NCBI RefSeq assembly: GCF_019173455.1
Contig: NZ_JADPQH010000001.1
Location: 1,518,391-1,582,390, forward strand
Origin: Nesterenkonia sp. Act20
Lineage (GTDB): Bacteria > Actinomycetota > Actinomycetes > Actinomycetales > Micrococcaceae
Direction: 5' to 3'
DNA: 64,000 nt
The first letter of the stretch is position 1, and every line of letters begins with the position of its first letter. The translations under genes and the position numbers were made by a program. The notes beneath the pieces are model-generated. The model saw only the letters and a program-made list of their open reading frames with translations. It was not told where the DNA came from and ran no database searches. Below are positions 60,790 through 64,000 of the stretch, one piece after another.

Positions 60790-62886
60790 ATGGCTTCGGA
60801 ACCCGAAGCTCGACTACGGGACTGGTCGCCGGCTGATGCCTGGCGCGGCCTGAACAAACCCGTCTTCATTCCGGCGGTGCTCATCATCGTCATCGGACTG
60901 ATCTTCGCCACCATCTGGGGATCTGCGAACGGAGCCGATGCGTTCGAGACCCTGAACTCCACCATCGTGGACACCATCGGCTGGTGGTACGTCCTGATCG
61001 CCACCGGCTTCGTGGTCTTTGCACTGTGGGCGGGTCTGTCCAAGGCCGGCAACATCCGTCTGGGCCGCGACGACGAGAAGCCTGAATTCTCGCTCGGTTC
61101 ATGGTTTACCATGCTCTTCGCCGCCGGCATGGGCATCGGACTCGTCTTCTGGGGTGTGGCCGAGCCGCTGTGGCACTTCATCGCTCCTCCGGATGTCACG
61201 GGCTCAACGGGCATGGATGCCAACGGCGAGATCGTCTCGGCCTCTGAAGCCACGCTCTCCGGAACCGCCATGGGTCAGGCAGCCTTCCACTGGGGTCTGC
61301 ACGCCTGGGCCATCTACGTGGTCGTCGGACTTGGTCTGGCGTATATGACCTTCCGCCGCGGACGTCCGCTGTCCATCCGCTGGCTGCTGGAGCCGATCTT
61401 CGGACGCAAGCTCATCGAGTCCTGGGTGGGCCACGTCATCGATGTGGTCGCGATTGTCGGCACCGTCTTCGGCATCGTCACCTCGCTGGGCATCGGCACG
61501 CAGCAGATCGCAGCGGGCCTGGGCTTCATGGGCTGGATCGAGGATCCGGCCAACACCGTGCTGCTCACCGCGATCATTGTGATCATCATGGCCATCGCCA
61601 CCTTCTCGGTGATCACCGGCGTGAACAAGGGCCTGAAGTGGCTCTCCAACTTCAACATGGTGATTGCCGCGCTCCTCGCACTGTTCGTGCTGATCGCCGG
61701 ACCCACCCTGTTCCTGCTGCAGTCCTTCGTGGGGAACCTCGGCGAGTACTTCATGGCCTTCCCGCAGCTCATGTTCGAGACCGGCGCAAACTACGTCGGT
61801 GGGGATGAGGCTGGCTGGTCTGCTGACTGGACGATCTACTACTGGGGCTGGTGGATGAGCTGGTCACCTTTCGTGGGCATGTTCATCGCGCGGATCTCCC
61901 GCGGCCGCACCATCCGTCAGTTCGTCATGGGCGTGCTGCTGGCACCGACCCTGGTCAGCCTCCTCTGGTTCACCATCTTCGGCTCCTCCGGCATCTGGTA
62001 CCAGATGACCGAGGGCGTCATGGTCCAGGACGGCAACATCGACACCGTGGGGGCCACCTTCACTCTGCTCGAGCAGCTGCCGCTGGCCTCCATCACGGCC
62101 GTGGTGGCGATCCTGGTGATCGCGATCTTCTTCGTGACCTCCGGGGACTCCGGCTCGCTGGTCACCGATGTGCTCGCCTATGGCGGTCGCACCGACACGC
62201 CGAAGCTCACGCGGGTCTTCTGGACCGTCTTCATCGCCATCACTGCGATCGTGCTGCTGGCCGCCGGGGGCGAAGCCGCAGACGCGGCGCTGCGCGTGCT
62301 GCAGGTCACCTCGATCGCTGCGGCAGCCCCGCTCTCGATCGTGATGGTCCTCGCCGTGATCGCCCAGGTGCGGATGTTCAACTACGAGACCGCCACCATG
62401 CCGCGCTACGTGCGGATCCGCCCAACGGCGAGCAAGGCAGCCCTGGTGGACACCGCGCGCAGTGCACCGGGCGGCGGAGATTCCGCCCCCGGCGTGCATC
62501 GCAATCTGCGCTCGATCCTCAGCGGGCAGCGCACTGCGTTGAAGGGCTTCCTGGGCAACACCTCGGCGACCCTGGCCGGTCTGGACAAGCCCACCTCGAA
62601 GGAGTCGGGCATCTCCACTCCGTTCGCCTCGGACGACATGGTCTTCGCCATCCAGGACGTGCCCTCGCATTCCACCACGGTCAACCCGGAGACGGGCACC
62701 ATCGGCTGGGACGAGGACGCCGCGTTCAACGACCCGATCGCAGACGAGGTCTTCGAGACTCCCGAGTTCGCTGAATCGGCCAGCGGCCAGCAGTGGGAAT
62801 CCGAACAGATCTATGACGAGGCGGTCAGCAACGGCGACGTCGAGCCGACTGACCCCAAGACGACCGGGGACAAGACTCAGCGCTGA
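60790..62886 (+). CDS. BCCT-family transporter (betaine/choline/carnitine)
   Basis: This protein has 698 residues and about 12 membrane helices. It has PVFIPAVLIIVIGLIFATIWG at the first helix, FTMLFAAGMGIGLVFWGVAEPLWHF, GLHAWAIYVVVGLGLAYMTFRRGRP and the family signature DWTIYYWGWWMSWSPFVGMFIARISRGRTIRQFV. A long hydrophilic C-terminal tail (about 150 residues) is rich in acidic residues and may sense osmolarity, as known for BetP-type tails. ATG at 60790 has GAGGAGG 6 bases upstream; an open extension to 60745 lies in the leader. It probably imports glycine betaine or a similar compatible solute using sodium. Confidence 0.94.
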   Translation: MASEPEARLRDWSPADAWRGLNKPVFIPAVLIIVIGLIFATIWGSANGADAFETLNSTIVDTIGWWYVLIATGFVVFALWAGLSKAGNIRLGRDDEKPEFSLGSWFTMLFAAGMGIGLVFWGVAEPLWHFIAPPDVTGSTGMDANGEIVSASEATLSGTAMGQAAFHWGLHAWAIYVVVGLGLAYMTFRRGRPLSIRWLLEPIFGRKLIESWVGHVIDVVAIVGTVFGIVTSLGIGTQQIAAGLGFMGWIEDPANTVLLTAIIVIIMAIATFSVITGVNKGLKWLSNFNMVIAALLALFVLIAGPTLFLLQSFVGNLGEYFMAFPQLMFETGANYVGGDEAGWSADWTIYYWGWWMSWSPFVGMFIARISRGRTIRQFVMGVLLAPTLVSLLWFTIFGSSGIWYQMTEGVMVQDGNIDTVGATFTLLEQLPLASITAVVAILVIAIFFVTSGDSGSLVTDVLAYGGRTDTPKLTRVFWTVFIAITAIVLLAAGGEAADAALRVLQVTSIAAAAPLSIVMVLAVIAQVRMFNYETATMPRYVRIRPTASKAALVDTARSAPGGGDSAPGVHRNLRSILSGQRTALKGFLGNTSATLAGLDKPTSKESGISTPFASDDMVFAIQDVPSHSTTVNPETGTIGWDEDAAFNDPIADEVFETPEFAESASGQQWESEQIYDEAVSNGDVEPTDPKTTGDKTQR

Positions 62887-62909
62887 CCCGTTGAGCGACT
62901 CGGTCGCAT

Positions 62910-62958
62910 AAAAGGAGCAGGGCCCCAGTTCTCATCGAACTGGGGCCCTGCTCCTTTT
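62910..62958 (+). terminator. Strong terminator of BCCT gene
   Basis: A perfect 22-bp stem (AAAAGGAGCAGG... with its complement ending CCTGCTCCTTTT) closes a 5-base loop TCATC. The A4/T4 ends make it a terminator usable from both sides, between the transporter and the convergent reductase gene. Confidence 0.9.
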
Positions 62959-63018
62959 CGTGCTGCTTCAGGTCCGGCGCTGTTTCAGGCCATTGACCGA
63001 ACCGTCACCCTCCCCGAT

Positions 63019-63849
63019 TCAGGAGGGGTTGAACTCGCCCGGGTTCGGGCCCGTGCGACCGTCCCGCTCCAGGGAATCGATGGCTGAGAGCTCGTCCTCG
63101 CTGAGCTCGAAGCCGAAGACGTCGAAGTTCGACGCGATGCGCTCCGGAGTCACGGACTTGGGAAAGAGGATGCGTCCACGCTGCAGGTGCCAGCGGATGA
63201 CCACCTGGGCGGGCGAGACGTTGTGCGCCTCGGCTGCGGACTTGACCGGCTCATCCTCGAAGACCGCACCCTGAGCCAAGGGGCTCCAGGCCTGAGTCTT
63301 GATGCCGTGCTTTTCATTGGCCTCCTGGATCTCGCGCTGCTGCAGCGCCGGGTGGATCTCCACCTGGTTGATCGCAGGCACGATGGTGCCGGCCTCGAGG
63401 ACCCGGTCCAGGTGCTCCGGAAGGAAGTTGGAGACGCCGATGCTGCGCGTCAGTCCTTCCGACTGCAGCTCCTCCATGGTCTTCCAGGCGTCGAGGTACG
63501 CCTCGTCCTCGGGTGAAGGCCAGTGGATCAGGAACAGATCCACGTAGTCCAGACCCAGCTTCTGCAGCGAGGTCTCCAGGGCCTGTCGGGTCCGGCCCGC
63601 CTTGAAGTCGTTGACCCAGACCTTTGTCGTGATGAACAGCTCTTCACGGGGCACGCCGGATGCGGCGATTGCGCGGCCCACGCCTTCTTCATTGCCGTAG
63701 ACGGCAGCGTTGTCGATGTGCCGGTAGCCGACCTTCAGCGCTTCGGCGACGACCGTCTCGGCATCATCCGCGGGGACCTGCCAGACGCCGAAACCGAGCT
63801 GAGGGATCTCAGCGCCGTCGTTGAGTGTGATGGTGGGAACAGTAGCCAT
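63019..63849 (-). CDS. Aldo/keto reductase (AKR5-like)
   Basis: This NADPH-dependent reductase has 276 residues. The catalytic tetrad is visible as GYRHIDNAAVYGNEEGVGRAI (Asp, Tyr), FITTKVWVNDF (Lys) and LFLIHWPSP (His). IGVSNFLPEHLDRVL and IPAINQVEIHPALQQ follow, and FPKSVTPERIASNFDVFGFELSEDELSAIDSL binds NADPH, as in 2,5-diketo-gluconate reductases. ATG at 63849 (MATVPTIT) has AAAGG 5 bases upstream; the frame beyond it is open without support. Confidence 0.95.
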   Translation of the reverse strand: MATVPTITLNDGAEIPQLGFGVWQVPADDAETVVAEALKVGYRHIDNAAVYGNEEGVGRAIAASGVPREELFITTKVWVNDFKAGRTRQALETSLQKLGLDYVDLFLIHWPSPEDEAYLDAWKTMEELQSEGLTRSIGVSNFLPEHLDRVLEAGTIVPAINQVEIHPALQQREIQEANEKHGIKTQAWSPLAQGAVFEDEPVKSAAEAHNVSPAQVVIRWHLQRGRILFPKSVTPERIASNFDVFGFELSEDELSAIDSLERDGRTGPNPGEFNPS

Positions 63850-64000
63850 GGAAACCTTTCTAGTACTCCGTGCATGTTCGGGAGCATCCGTGCTCTCGTA
63901 AACTGCGAACCACCGAGTGGACAGGTTCATTCCATGTGATGAGTCGCAGACACTCCTGGATGCCCCTCCAAGCATCATACGAGCCTGTCCTCACTGGTCA
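63850..64000. other. Window end, upstream region of aldo/keto reductase gene
   Basis: No gene is supported in the last 150 bases; they probably contain the reductase promoter. Confidence 0.4.

Overview
The window is a high-GC actinobacterial chromosome segment with dense genes, many GTG/TTG starts and frequent ATGA overlaps. Class C sortase pili, a pyruvate carboxylase, a DUF3151/purA neighbourhood and BCCT-type osmolyte uptake fit a Micrococcales member of the Micrococcaceae type (Arthrobacter/Nesterenkonia-like). The genus is an inference from gene content only.

Region 1 (1-10.9 kb) is a sulfur divergon. Two operons diverge from about 6.2 kb and each carries its own SAM-I-clan riboswitch. 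The minus operon encodes two DszC/SfnB-type flavin monooxygenases (acyl-CoA dehydrogenase fold), one LLM (NtaA/DszA-type) monooxygenase and a sugar-type ABC importer (binding protein and a permease cut by the window edge). The plus operon encodes a flavin reductase, an acetate-CoA ligase, O-acetylhomoserine sulfhydrylase (MetY) and a CoA-binding protein. Together they look like a methionine-repressed scavenging route: import an organosulfur compound, release its sulfur oxidatively with reduced flavin, fix it into homocysteine, and reactivate the acetate that MetY releases.

Region 2 (10.9-23.2 kb) is a cell-surface region. It holds a three-gene pilus operon (VWA tip pilin, shaft pilin, class C sortase), a LAL-type LuxR regulator directly upstream with a dyad between them, and a large repeat-rich wall protein with an LAxTG sorting signal whose gene is broken by one extra base in a 5-base homopolymer.

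Region 3 (23.6-31.8 kb) has purA, thymidine kinase, a DUF3151 protein, a phosphonate-type ABC importer (phnD-C-E-E), a HAD hydrolase and a DoxX protein.

Region 4 (31.8-41.5 kb) has a TetR/MFS efflux pair with tandem palindromic operators, two small overlapping membrane-protein genes, an FMN reductase/SDR pair, class II aldolase, pyruvate carboxylase, a DUF3892 protein and tRNA-Ala. Two inverted copies of an exactly 71-bp hairpin element flank the MFS-SDR block.

Region 5 (41.5-52.5 kb) is mostly housekeeping: HAD, YdeI-like, SpoU methyltransferase, O-methyltransferase, GNAT, pyrE, nadE, xthA and a tRNA Glu-Asp-Phe cluster. It also has an AbiEi/DUF559-like gene with an upstream inverted repeat, and a probable metalloid-type flavoprotein/MFS pair with ArsR-like operator dyads.

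Region 6 (52.6-64 kb) has a zincin-like metallopeptidase, a long NlpC/P60 hydrolase with coiled-coil and Glu-Pro linkers, a double-domain universal stress protein, a glycerophosphodiesterase, an EcsC-like protein, a secreted EEP-fold protein that seems to have lost its catalytic residues, a BCCT transporter behind a possible structured leader RNA, and an aldo/keto reductase.
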